A stretch of DNA of 38,054 nucleotides, from contig JAFYYJ010000020.1 of assembly GCA_017557605.1 (NCBI GenBank), positions 1 to 38,054 of the forward strand, in the 5' to 3' direction. The notes beneath the pieces are model-generated. The model was given only the letters and a program-made list of their open reading frames with translations, ran no database searches and was not told the origin of the DNA. The position numbers and the translations under genes were made by a program. Source of the DNA: Salinivirgaceae bacterium (GTDB taxonomy: Bacteria; Bacteroidota; Bacteroidia; Bacteroidales; SZUA-534). Shown here piece by piece: positions 26,182 to 34,853 of the stretch. The stretch's first letter is position 1, and every line of letters begins with the position of its first letter.

Positions 26182-27090
26182 ATGAAATCAAAGGATTTGA
26201 TATTTGGGCATTTAGCTGCGTTTTTCGCATACGTTATTTTTGGTCTCAACACCATTGTGTGCAAAGACATTGCCAACTTTGCTCTTTTGTCACCCATTGC
26301 CCTTTTCTGCATACGCTCCATTGGTGCGGCGGTGCTGTTCTGGCTTTTGTCGATGTTCACACCGAAGGAGAAAGTGCCCTTGCGCGACTTGGGAGCCATC
26401 TTCATCGCTTCGATGCTTGGTCTTTTCCTGACGCAGATTTCATTCTTGAAAGCCATCACCATAACAACTCCGATGGACGCCACCATTGTGGCAACCATGA
26501 CGCCTATAATGACAATGTTTGTGTCGGCTATATTTATCAAAGAGCCCATTACGCTGAAGAAAATACTTGGCGTGGCGATTAGTTTTTCTGGCGTTATTTT
26601 CCTAATATTCAATTCGGTTTACGATTCGGGCGCCGTAGATAAATCGACACCCTTGGGCATTGGCCTCATGATTCTGAACGGACTGTTTTTCGCCATGTAT
26701 CTCGGCATTTTCAGGCCGCTGATTTCGCGCTACAATGTTGTGACGTTCATGAAATGGATGTTCACCTTCTCGATGGTGGCGGCTCTGCCGTTTGGCGCAT
26801 CCGACTTGCTGTCGGCCAATTACAGTCAGTTTTCGGGTAAGTTGCTTGCCGACATAGGATTTTTGGTGTTCTTCGCCACATTCGTTTCCTATTTCCTGAT
26901 TCCTTACGGGCAAAAACGCCTGCGTCCCACGCTTGTGGGTATGTATGGTTACTTACAGCCAATAATTGCCGCTGTTGCGAGCATTTGTGTAGGTATGGAC
27001 ACGTTGACGGTGGGCAAGGTCCTGGCCGCCGCAATGGTGTTTGTGGGTGTGGGCGTTGTCAACAAGAGCAAGGCGAGGGATGATAAGTAA
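26182..27090 (+). CDS. DMT-family (EamA) transporter
   Basis: A 302-residue integral membrane protein with about ten hydrophobic helices arranged as two repeated EamA halves, typical of the drug/metabolite transporter superfamily; the second half carries the pattern PYGQKRLRPTLVGMYGYLQPIIAAV. These proteins export or import small metabolites and amino acids; the substrate cannot be predicted. It starts 94 bp after the amide hydrolase and may be transcribed on its own. It converges on the phosphatase gene at 27098 with only 7 bp between the stops. Confidence 0.9.
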   Translation: MKSKDLIFGHLAAFFAYVIFGLNTIVCKDIANFALLSPIALFCIRSIGAAVLFWLLSMFTPKEKVPLRDLGAIFIASMLGLFLTQISFLKAITITTPMDATIVATMTPIMTMFVSAIFIKEPITLKKILGVAISFSGVIFLIFNSVYDSGAVDKSTPLGIGLMILNGLFFAMYLGIFRPLISRYNVVTFMKWMFTFSMVAALPFGASDLLSANYSQFSGKLLADIGFLVFFATFVSYFLIPYGQKRLRPTLVGMYGYLQPIIAAVASICVGMDTLTVGKVLAAAMVFVGVGVVNKSKARDDK

Positions 27091-27097
27091 AGGAAAA

Positions 27098-29152
27098 TCA
27101 AATCCTAACTCCCATAATCACCACATCGTCGGTTTGGTTTTCAGCGGGGCCGCGCCACTCCTCGTAGGTGCGGTTCAGTATTTCCTTCTGTTCCGACATT
27201 GGGCACTGGTGGATATTTAGCAGTAGTTCGCGCAAGCGGCGTCCGGTGAATTTGCGGTCGTTATCGCTGCTGAACTGGTCTTGGAAACCGTCGGAATAGG
27301 TGTAAATGCAGTCGCCTTTTTGCAAGTCAACAACGGTGTTCTCGAACGGATTCATCCGCGCGTAAATGCCCACGGGCATCTTATTGGCTTTCAGCAGTTG
27401 GACCTCACCATTGCGGATAAGCACCAACGGGTTGTTTGCGCCGGCAAAGGCTAGTTTCATCTGTTGCTCGTTGATGACATAAACGGCCGCATCCATACCG
27501 TCGCTGCTGCGCTCGACAAACGAGTATGGCTCGCCGTCGTCCTGAAGGGCGGTTGGAGCATCGTCGCGCTGGCGCAGGTTGGTGATTATGGCCTCGCGCA
27601 AGCGGTTCAATATTTCGTTAGGTCCGATATCCTGACGCACAATCCAGTTCAAGTTGGTCATTCCCAACACACTCATAAAGCCGCCCGGCACGCCGTGGCC
27701 CGTGCAGTCGGCCACAATACAGACTTTGTTGTCGCCGAATTGGCCCACCCAGTAGTAGTCGCCGCTGACAACGTTGCGCGGTTTGTAGAGCAGAAAATGG
27801 TCGGGAAAAATGCTTGAAATGGTCTCCTCGGGCGTGAGTAGCGACCGTTGTATTCGGCGTGCGTAGTTGATACTTTCCTGTATCTCGTCGCGTTGTTTTT
27901 TTATGGTATCGCGTTGAGTTTCAATTTCTTCTTTCTGTTCGGCCAGCTCAGTGTTCTTACGGGCCAGGTCGGCGTTGGCGCGTCGCTTTGTTTGCAGCAT
28001 TTGGTACACTAAAAACACCGCCAGCAGCACTACTATCAGACCGCACGCCAGCGAAATGTTTATCACCTGCATCTTGCTTCGTTCGGCCTCAAAAACGCGA
28101 ATCTCGGCCTCGTGGCTTAAGCGTTCAATGGCGGCCGATTTTCTGTTTGCCGATGTAACTACTGTGCGGACACTGTTCTCGCCGTGGATTTCGTTGTCGA
28201 TATCGGTGTAAAGTTTCAGGTGTACAAACGCCTTGCCGTAACTGCCGCGAGCTTCGTAAATCTTATACAGATTGCGGTGGTATTCGGCCTGACCGACCTT
28301 CGTCCTGAAGTATGAAATTGAGTCGGCATTGATAAAGTCCAAAGCCTGACGAAATTTTTTCCGTTGGATAAGATAGCGGACATTCACGGCATTCACCGTT
28401 CTCGCTGCTAAAATGTCAAGATTCGGCGAGTCTTTCACCTGCGTGAAATAGAGATTGCAAGTGTCGGTATAACGCTTATTGTCAGTGATTTCGGCAAGGC
28501 CGATATATGCGCTGGCAAGTCCCAGAATGGCGGCGTCGCGCGTTTTGCCCTCAATGCCTAACGAGTCGCACTGGTGCAGCGTGTTTTTAAGATAGACGAT
28601 AGCGAGACGTGCTATGGAGTCGGAATGCTGCCGCTCTGCCAAACTCGAATAGATATTGCCCAAAAGGCACAGGCTTTGAGCCAGATTCGGATTGTGCGAA
28701 GCTGAGTCTAAACGAGCCGCATACAATGTATAGTCCTCGGCTGTAAGCAAATAGCCGGTGTTCTGTGCGTCAAGTCCGAGCATGCGGTAACAGGTTGCAA
28801 GCAAATTGGTGTCTCTCAACGAGTTGCTGAACCCCAGCGCAGGGTTTAAATAACGGAGCGAATGGTTTGGATTCGCAATCATATTTCCTTGAGCAACAGT
28901 CAGATAAATGCGGATTTTTGAAACCAGGTCGGTAATGTTTTCCACAGTTTCCACAGCCTTTCTGAATTGGCGGGCGGCGTTCCGGTAGTCGTATTTCTGC
29001 ATCGACTCGTCGGCTTTCAGCAAAATGGAATCGGCACGATGCACCAGAACACTGTCGGGTTCGGGTTGCGCAAAAACAGTTGTTTGCGGCATCAGCACAA
29101 ATGTTGCCGCAAATGAAATGAGAAGATGTTTTATGCGCAGAATGTGTCCCAT
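27098..29152 (-). CDS. TPR-containing membrane SpoIIE/PP2C-like phosphatase (paralogue 1)
   Basis: A 684-residue membrane protein: signal sequence or first hydrophobic segment at about 8-27, a periplasmic helical TPR-like region (about 40-350), a transmembrane helix (about 361-383), a charged coiled coil (about 385-435, NTELAEQKEEIETQRDTI) and a SpoIIE-type Ser/Thr phosphatase domain (about 440-684). The metal-binding acidic residues are in GDYYWVGQFGDN, VADCTGHGVPGG, YTYSDGFQDQF and the final ENQTDDVVIMGV. In other bacteria such phosphatases (for example RsbU) act on anti-anti-sigma factors in partner switching; here no such partner gene is in view. ATG 29152 was chosen, since the longer frame uses TTG. 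It is the last of three tandem paralogues. Confidence 0.86.
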   Translation of the reverse strand: MGHILRIKHLLISFAATFVLMPQTTVFAQPEPDSVLVHRADSILLKADESMQKYDYRNAARQFRKAVETVENITDLVSKIRIYLTVAQGNMIANPNHSLRYLNPALGFSNSLRDTNLLATCYRMLGLDAQNTGYLLTAEDYTLYAARLDSASHNPNLAQSLCLLGNIYSSLAERQHSDSIARLAIVYLKNTLHQCDSLGIEGKTRDAAILGLASAYIGLAEITDNKRYTDTCNLYFTQVKDSPNLDILAARTVNAVNVRYLIQRKKFRQALDFINADSISYFRTKVGQAEYHRNLYKIYEARGSYGKAFVHLKLYTDIDNEIHGENSVRTVVTSANRKSAAIERLSHEAEIRVFEAERSKMQVINISLACGLIVVLLAVFLVYQMLQTKRRANADLARKNTELAEQKEEIETQRDTIKKQRDEIQESINYARRIQRSLLTPEETISSIFPDHFLLYKPRNVVSGDYYWVGQFGDNKVCIVADCTGHGVPGGFMSVLGMTNLNWIVRQDIGPNEILNRLREAIITNLRQRDDAPTALQDDGEPYSFVERSSDGMDAAVYVINEQQMKLAFAGANNPLVLIRNGEVQLLKANKMPVGIYARMNPFENTVVDLQKGDCIYTYSDGFQDQFSSDNDRKFTGRRLRELLLNIHQCPMSEQKEILNRTYEEWRGPAENQTDDVVIMGVRI

Positions 29153-29161
29153 TTTTTTCGG

Positions 29162-29169
29162 CAAAAATA
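29162..29169 (-). promoter_or_regulatory. -7 promoter element for phosphatase paralogue 1
   Basis: On the minus strand TATTTTTG matches TANNTTTG and ends only 9 bp before the ATG at 29152. Transcription would start within a few bases of the start codon, giving a very short leader. Confidence 0.5.
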
Positions 29170-29186
29170 GAGAATAATAAGGTTCA

Positions 29187-31541
29187 TTAAATCCTTACTC
29201 CCATAATCACTACATCGTCGGTCTGATTTTCGGATGGACCGCGCCACTCCTCATAAACAATGTTCAGCATTTTCTTTTGTTCGGCCATCGGCTGCTGATG
29301 GATTTCGAGCAGCAAATCGCGCAGGCGGCGGCTCATAAATTTCTTGCCCGTCTCGGCATTGAACTGGTCTTGGAAACCGTCGGAGAAGGTGTAGATGCAG
29401 TCGCCTTTTTGAATGTCGATGGTGGTGCATTGGAACGGGTCGAGGCACTCGTGGATGCCGACTGGCATACGGTCGGCCTTGAGCACTTGCACCTCGTTGT
29501 CGCGGATGAGCACAAGCGGATTGTTGGCGCCGGCGTAGGAGAGTTTCATTTGCTTTTCGTTCACCACATAAACCGCAATGTCCATACCATCGCGGCTGCG
29601 GTCGCTGGTATCGACTTTCGCCGTGGGGTGTTCGGCATCGTGAAGGGCTGTGTGGACATCGGCCCGCTGGCGCAGGTTGGTGATTATGGCCTCGCGCAGG
29701 TGGTTTAGAATTTTGTCGGGTGTAATCTCTTGAGCCACAATATAATTTAAGTTGGCCATTCCCAATACACTCATAAAGCCGCCCGGCACGCCGTGACCTG
29801 TGCAGTCGGCCACAATGCTAACTTTGTTGTCGCCAAACTGGCCCACCCAGTAGTAGTCTCCACTGACCACGTTGCGCGGTTTGTAGAGTATGAAATAGTC
29901 GGGGAAGATTGTTGCGATGGTTTTCGATGGCGTGAGCAGCGAACGCTGGATTCGGCGGGCGTAGTTGATACTGTCGTGAATCTCCTCGCTCTGCTCTTTG
30001 ATGGTCTTGGCCTGAGCATGAATCTCCTCATTCTGCTTTATAATCTCGTCGTTCTGCGCCATAATCTCCTCATTTTTCTCCATAATCTCGTCGTTCTGAG
30101 CCCGAATCTCTTCGGCCTGCTCAGCTAATATGGCGTTCTTTTCGGCCAAAAGTGTATTTTTCTTTGCCAGCTCGGTGTTTGATTTATGCTTGATTTGCAG
30201 CACTCTGGCAATGTAAAATATCAGCAGGAGGAACAATCCCAGTCCGCCGATAAGCGAGATGTTGACAATACGCATCCGTTGGCGCTCGGCGGCATGAAGC
30301 TTGGCTTCGTTCTCGCGTTTCAGTGCTTCAATCATGCGTGTGCGCTCCACCTCGGTGTTTTTTATTGCGTTTAGGGTGTTCTCGTTCACCTGCGCCGACT
30401 TGTATTCGTCGAACTTCTCGTAGTGGGCTAACGCGTTTTTGTAATCTTCGAGGAACTGGTACACTTCGTGTAGGCGCCAATGATAGGTTTTCCAGTCGGC
30501 GGCGGGAGTGTCGTCGTCGAAATATTTCTCAAGTTTCAGCAAATTGGCCAAAGCTTCATCGTATCGGTGGAAAAACACAAGGTAGTCGATGTAAGTGTAG
30601 CGGTCGGTGAGGTAACTGAAAATGTCGCCTACTTTCAGATTGTAGTTGCCCACCTTGCTGATATACATATAGCAACTGTCGGCGTATGCCCGTTTGCCTG
30701 TCATATTCGCCATTTTGATGTATGCTCTTGCAAGGTCGGTGTATGCCCAGTGTGTCTCAGTTATATAATCTTCGATATCGGTGTTCTTCGACTCGAACAT
30801 ATAAATCGACTTTTTCAGATTCTCGATGGCGCGGTTGATTGTGGTGTCCGATTTTTTCGAGAGCAGCTGGCCAACGCATCGGTAGAATTTTGCCATTTCA
30901 AGCGTGTCGTTTAAGAGGGTGGCGTACTGCAACGCTTTCTGGTAGTTGGTTTCGGCGTTGGCGTACATTTTCATGTGCATATACACATCGGCCAAGTCTT
31001 TGTAGGTTACGGCAACGCCTACTGTGTCGCGCAGCGTGATGTATATTTGCAGAGCCTTGTTGAAATAGAGGAAAATGCTGTCGGGCTCGTTCAAATCCTC
31101 GTAGCAAAGCCCCACGCCAAGAAATGCCTGTGCAACGTATTTGTTTTTGGTGGAGTCGTCGTACACATGTATTGCTTTAAATGTGTAATCTAATGCGTCG
31201 CGGGCTTCATCTTTCATGTAATAGGCATAGCCGAGTTCGTAGTAATCCGACGATATCAAAGCCGAATCGGTCGATTTGCAGTACTCAAGCGAGAGTGCCG
31301 CGTATTTCATTATGGTGTCGACATTGTCGGATTGTGACGCCAACTCGCAGTATTGCTTTGCCTTCTCAATGTCGGGCTGGCGTTGTTTTATCTCAACGGG
31401 TTTGTGTGTGGGCTGCTCAAGCTCGACAAAACCGATAGTGTCGGGACCTTCATCCTGACAATGGGTGGCTAACGGCAGCATAAACACTAAAATCGCCGTC
31501 AGCAAGGCGAAGAAGTATTTTAATGTCTGTTTGCGTTTCAT
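29187..31541 (-). CDS. TPR-containing membrane SpoIIE/PP2C-like phosphatase (paralogue 2)
   Basis: A 784-residue paralogue of the genes on either side, with the same plan: signal peptide (MKRKQTLKYFFALLTAILVF), extended TPR repeats (about 45-390, e.g. ADVYMHMKMYANAETNYQKA), a transmembrane helix (about 423-446), a long coiled coil and a C-terminal SpoIIE phosphatase domain with intact motifs GDYYWVGQFGDN, VADCTGHGVPGG, YTFSDGFQDQF and ENQTDDVVIMGV. The coiled coil is unusually regular, with repeated heptads such as EEIMAQNDEIIKQNEEI, and is longer than in the other two. ATG 31541 was chosen. A weaker promoter-like TACTTTTA lies at 31557-31564. The sensory input would be periplasmic and the output cytoplasmic. 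Confidence 0.86.
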   Translation of the reverse strand: MKRKQTLKYFFALLTAILVFMLPLATHCQDEGPDTIGFVELEQPTHKPVEIKQRQPDIEKAKQYCELASQSDNVDTIMKYAALSLEYCKSTDSALISSDYYELGYAYYMKDEARDALDYTFKAIHVYDDSTKNKYVAQAFLGVGLCYEDLNEPDSIFLYFNKALQIYITLRDTVGVAVTYKDLADVYMHMKMYANAETNYQKALQYATLLNDTLEMAKFYRCVGQLLSKKSDTTINRAIENLKKSIYMFESKNTDIEDYITETHWAYTDLARAYIKMANMTGKRAYADSCYMYISKVGNYNLKVGDIFSYLTDRYTYIDYLVFFHRYDEALANLLKLEKYFDDDTPAADWKTYHWRLHEVYQFLEDYKNALAHYEKFDEYKSAQVNENTLNAIKNTEVERTRMIEALKRENEAKLHAAERQRMRIVNISLIGGLGLFLLLIFYIARVLQIKHKSNTELAKKNTLLAEKNAILAEQAEEIRAQNDEIMEKNEEIMAQNDEIIKQNEEIHAQAKTIKEQSEEIHDSINYARRIQRSLLTPSKTIATIFPDYFILYKPRNVVSGDYYWVGQFGDNKVSIVADCTGHGVPGGFMSVLGMANLNYIVAQEITPDKILNHLREAIITNLRQRADVHTALHDAEHPTAKVDTSDRSRDGMDIAVYVVNEKQMKLSYAGANNPLVLIRDNEVQVLKADRMPVGIHECLDPFQCTTIDIQKGDCIYTFSDGFQDQFNAETGKKFMSRRLRDLLLEIHQQPMAEQKKMLNIVYEEWRGPSENQTDDVVIMGVRI

Positions 31542-31607
31542 TGTCAATTTTTTGTCTAAAAGTAAGTTTTTTTTTGTTAGTGCCTTCAGTTCACGTTTTC
31601 GTTTACG

Positions 31608-33908
31608 TTAAACCCTCACACCCATAATCACCACATCGTCGGTCTGATTCTCGACGGGGCCGCGCCACTCTTCAAATGTGCGGTTCAGAATATCCATTTG
31701 TTCCGACATTGGTCGCAGGTGAATATCAAGGAGCAGATTGCGCAGTTGGCTCTTTTTGAATTTCTGGTCCGAGCCGTGCTCGAACTGGTCTTGGAAACCA
31801 TCGGAATAGGCATATATGCAGTCGCCCTTGTGTAGCTCCATAGTGACGGATTTGAACGGCTCCATCTTCATTGAGATGCCAACGGGCATGTTGTTGGCTT
31901 CTATCACTTGAACGGCATTGTCACGAATGAGCACCAGCGGATTGTTGGCTCCGGCAAAGGTAAGTGTCATCTGGCGTTCGTTCACCACGAAGGCCGCTAC
32001 GTCCATGCCGTCGAGCACATAGTCGTAATGGCTGTTCCCGACAGGTTCGTTGGCATATTGTGCGGCTGTGTCGGTTTTGCTTTGGCGCAGGTTCGCTATT
32101 ATCGCATTGCGCAGTTTGTTAAGTATGGCGTCGGGACTTATTTCCTGACCGACAATATAGTTCAAATTGGTCATTCCCAACAAACTCATAAAGCCGCCCG
32201 GCACGCCGTGGCCGGTACAGTCGGCTACTATGCACACCTTGTTGTCGCCAAACTGGCCAATCCAGTAGAAGTCGCCACTCACAATGTTGCGGGGTTTGTA
32301 GAGCAGGAAATGGTCGGGGAAGATAGCGTCGATGGTGTCGGCGGGCGTCAGCAACGAGTTTTGTATTCGCTGCGCGTAGTTGATACTGGCTTGAATTTCA
32401 TCGCTTTGCGCCTTGATGGTGTCGCGCTGCTCCTCAATCTCGTCGCGCTGGACGCGGATTTCCTCTTTCTGTTCGGCCAAAGCCGCGTTTTTCTTCAATA
32501 GTTCGGCGTTGGAGCGTTTCTTGACAATCAAAACTCTTATTATCAATCCAATAACAACCATAACCAAGCTTAATCCTATCCAGAGCGATATAATTACCAC
32601 GCGCATCCTGCGTTTTTCGGCATTGAACAGTTTCTCGGCATTTTCGCGGTCCATACGCTCAATCATCATTGCCTGGTCGGTTTTGGCGTCGGCCAATGCG
32701 AACATTACGCTGTCGTTCACAATCTCATCGCGGCATTTGCTTGCTTTCTCGAAACATTCGTATGCGTTTTTGTAATCGCCCAAGCAGATGTAAATGTCTT
32801 TCAGACAAGTGTAGTACTCCATAAACGCATATTGGTTTGTCTCGTCGCCGAAATGCTGCTTCAACCTCTTCATAAAAGCCAGAGCTTCGCTGTAGCGCTT
32901 GTAGTATTTCAGATATTTCACATAGGTGTACCCGCAGACGGTGGCGTTGCTGGTGCGTCCCTGCTTAGTGAAATAGTCAATCGTCTTCTTTGTGTAGTAA
33001 TAGCAGCTGTCGGCGTATTTGTTGTTGCCGGTGTTTTGTGCAAGGCTGATATAAACATCGGCTAAAGAGCTGTATGCTAAATATTTGTTGGTTATGTAAT
33101 ATGCGATTTTCGAGTTTATGGAATCTTGTATGCGGATTGATTTCGTAAGATAGTCTTTGGCTTTGTAGGTGTTGGATATATTGTTGTGTGTCAGTGTATA
33201 AACCTCGCCAATGCGATAGTAGCCGTAAGCGTACTCCAGCGCATCACCTATCAGCGAGTCAAGTTCAATTCCTTTTTTGTAACAATTTATCGATTCGTTG
33301 TAAAATCCTTTGTTGCAGTGCATTATGCCCAAAAACTTGTAACATTGCGTAATCTCTGCCGTGTCTTTCGTCTTGATGCTAATCTCCAAAGCCTTGTTAA
33401 GGTAATATTTGATGCTGTCAGTTTTGTTCAAATCCTCGTAAATCTTTGCCATTAGCCTGTAGTTGTTTATCAGCCTAATCGAGTCTTTACAGCTCTCAAT
33501 CAAATTGGTGCTTTTCACGGCGTACGGCAACCCGGTTTTAGTCTCGTCCAACATATAGTATGCCCACGCAATGTATCTGTTGTTGATGGCTATTAAAAGG
33601 GAATCGGTTTTTTTGCAAAAATCCAGCGAGAGGAAAGCATATTTTACTACCGTGTCGATGCTGGCTGTTATTGCGGCAATATTATTGTAATAAAGCGCTT
33701 TGATACTATCAGAGGTGGTGGGTGAGATTAGGCTAAGCACGCTGTCGATTTTGTGTTGGACGAGGTCGGTTGTGTCTTCGCTATCAGCATTTTCTTCTTG
33801 AGAATAAGCGCTTTGTGACGATGCAAGCAAAACCGTCGCCAGCATGATGAAAAAGATTTTCAAACACCTATAGCCATTCATGGTTTTATTTGCTTCTAAG
33901 TTGCTCAT
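31608..33908 (-). CDS. TPR-containing membrane SpoIIE/PP2C-like phosphatase (paralogue 3)
   Basis: A 766-residue protein with the same layout as its two downstream paralogues: hydrophobic signal segment, TPR region (e.g. KFLGIMHCNKGFYNESINCY), transmembrane helix at about 435-460, coiled coil, and a SpoIIE-type phosphatase domain with GDFYWIGQFGDN, VADCTGHGVPGG, YAYSDGFQDQF and ENQTDDVVIMGV. The start is uncertain: ATG 33938 lies too close to the promoter element at 33947-33954, leaving ATG 33908 (MSNLEANK) or ATG 33881 (MNGYRCLKIFF). The latter is preceded by an A-rich leader and aligns best with the paralogues' signal peptides. It is first of the three in transcription order. Confidence 0.84.
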   Translation of the reverse strand: MSNLEANKTMNGYRCLKIFFIMLATVLLASSQSAYSQEENADSEDTTDLVQHKIDSVLSLISPTTSDSIKALYYNNIAAITASIDTVVKYAFLSLDFCKKTDSLLIAINNRYIAWAYYMLDETKTGLPYAVKSTNLIESCKDSIRLINNYRLMAKIYEDLNKTDSIKYYLNKALEISIKTKDTAEITQCYKFLGIMHCNKGFYNESINCYKKGIELDSLIGDALEYAYGYYRIGEVYTLTHNNISNTYKAKDYLTKSIRIQDSINSKIAYYITNKYLAYSSLADVYISLAQNTGNNKYADSCYYYTKKTIDYFTKQGRTSNATVCGYTYVKYLKYYKRYSEALAFMKRLKQHFGDETNQYAFMEYYTCLKDIYICLGDYKNAYECFEKASKCRDEIVNDSVMFALADAKTDQAMMIERMDRENAEKLFNAEKRRMRVVIISLWIGLSLVMVVIGLIIRVLIVKKRSNAELLKKNAALAEQKEEIRVQRDEIEEQRDTIKAQSDEIQASINYAQRIQNSLLTPADTIDAIFPDHFLLYKPRNIVSGDFYWIGQFGDNKVCIVADCTGHGVPGGFMSLLGMTNLNYIVGQEISPDAILNKLRNAIIANLRQSKTDTAAQYANEPVGNSHYDYVLDGMDVAAFVVNERQMTLTFAGANNPLVLIRDNAVQVIEANNMPVGISMKMEPFKSVTMELHKGDCIYAYSDGFQDQFEHGSDQKFKKSQLRNLLLDIHLRPMSEQMDILNRTFEEWRGPVENQTDDVVIMGVRV

Positions 33909-33946
33909 AATCAAGTCTTCGATAACCCTGTCGGGCATTAATCTTA

Positions 33947-33954
33947 CAAATCTA
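33947..33954 (-). promoter_or_regulatory. -7 promoter element for phosphatase paralogue 3
   Basis: On the minus strand TAGATTTG matches TANNTTTG, 38 bp before the ATG at 33908. The rest of the 189-bp gap to kdsB is AT-rich with no other feature seen beyond the kdsB promoter element. Confidence 0.5.
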
Positions 33955-34072
33955 ACTATTTTTCAATCGAAAACGATTATCAGCTTTGAAAAGATTGAAA
34001 TTCGGTTGATAAATATCCTTATGTCTCAACTCCTAATACCTAAAAACTAATGCCTTTTGCCTAAATATTTTC

Positions 34073-34080
34073 TACTTTTG
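34073..34080 (+). promoter_or_regulatory. -7 promoter element for the kdsB-purD operon
   Basis: TACTTTTG matches TANNTTTG and ends 17 bp before the kdsB ATG. The nearest upstream TTTG (34056-34059) is only 13 bp away, closer than usual for a -33 element. Confidence 0.55.
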
Positions 34081-34097
34081 CGCCAAACTATCGGAAT

Positions 34098-34853
34098 ATG
34101 GTCATTTTAGGTATCATTCCCGCCCGTTACGCGTCATCGCGGTTTCCGGGCAAGCCGTTGGCCGACATTGGAGGAAAGCCAATGGTGCAGCGGGTTTTTG
34201 AGCAGGCGTCGAAGGCGCTTGAGCACGTGGTTGTGGCCACCGACGACCAACGCATCTACGACGCTGTGCTTGCGTTCGGCGGAAAGGTTGTTATGACATC
34301 GGACAAGCACCCGAGCGGTACCGACCGCTGCGCTGAAGCCGTGCTCAAATACGAGCGCGATTACAATCAGTCGGTTGACGTGGTCATCAACATTCAGGGC
34401 GACGAGCCTTTCATCGCCGAAAGGCAGATTAAACTGCTGGCCGGGCTTTTTGCCGACAGTCAGGTGCAGATTGCCACGCTCATCAAGCCGGTTGACAACG
34501 AACAGACGCTCTTCAACCCCAACAAGCCGAAGGTGGTTGTGGATAAGAACGGCAAGGCGCTGCTGTTCAGCCGTCAGACCATTCCGCACATCCGCGGAAG
34601 CGAACCGAAAGAGTGGCTGGCAAAGCACGCGTTTTTCCAACACATTGGAATGTACGGCTATCGGAAGGATACGTTGCTCGAGATAACCAAACTGGCGAAG
34701 AGCAGCCTTGAGACAGCCGAATCGCTTGAGCAACTGCGTTGGCTCGAGAACGGATACCCGATTCAGACGGCCGTCACTTCCGACGAAGGGCTGTCGGTTG
34801 ACACCCCTGAAGACCTTGAACAGATTCTTAAACTTTTTAACAACAAAAAATAA
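34098..34853 (+). CDS. kdsB: 3-deoxy-manno-octulosonate cytidylyltransferase (KdsB)
   Basis: A 251-residue cytoplasmic enzyme that activates Kdo with CTP to CMP-Kdo for lipopolysaccharide inner-core synthesis. The N-terminal nucleotide-binding signature IPARYASSRFPGKPLADIGG is intact, as are the downstream motifs ATDD, SGTDRCAEA, VVINIQGDEPF and HIGMYGYRKD, which carry the metal- and sugar-binding residues. Its length matches the family. Its stop codon overlaps the purD start (TAATG), so the two are translationally coupled although their pathways differ. First gene of the kdsB-purD-DUF6427-purM operon. Confidence 0.97.
   Translation: MVILGIIPARYASSRFPGKPLADIGGKPMVQRVFEQASKALEHVVVATDDQRIYDAVLAFGGKVVMTSDKHPSGTDRCAEAVLKYERDYNQSVDVVINIQGDEPFIAERQIKLLAGLFADSQVQIATLIKPVDNEQTLFNPNKPKVVVDKNGKALLFSRQTIPHIRGSEPKEWLAKHAFFQHIGMYGYRKDTLLEITKLAKSSLETAESLEQLRWLENGYPIQTAVTSDEGLSVDTPEDLEQILKLFNNKK

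Noticed and set aside
33909..34097. A possible small RNA or small gene in the gap between phosphatase paralogue 3 and kdsB
   Set aside because: Apart from the two -7 elements, nothing with coding character or a stable hairpin with T run was found.
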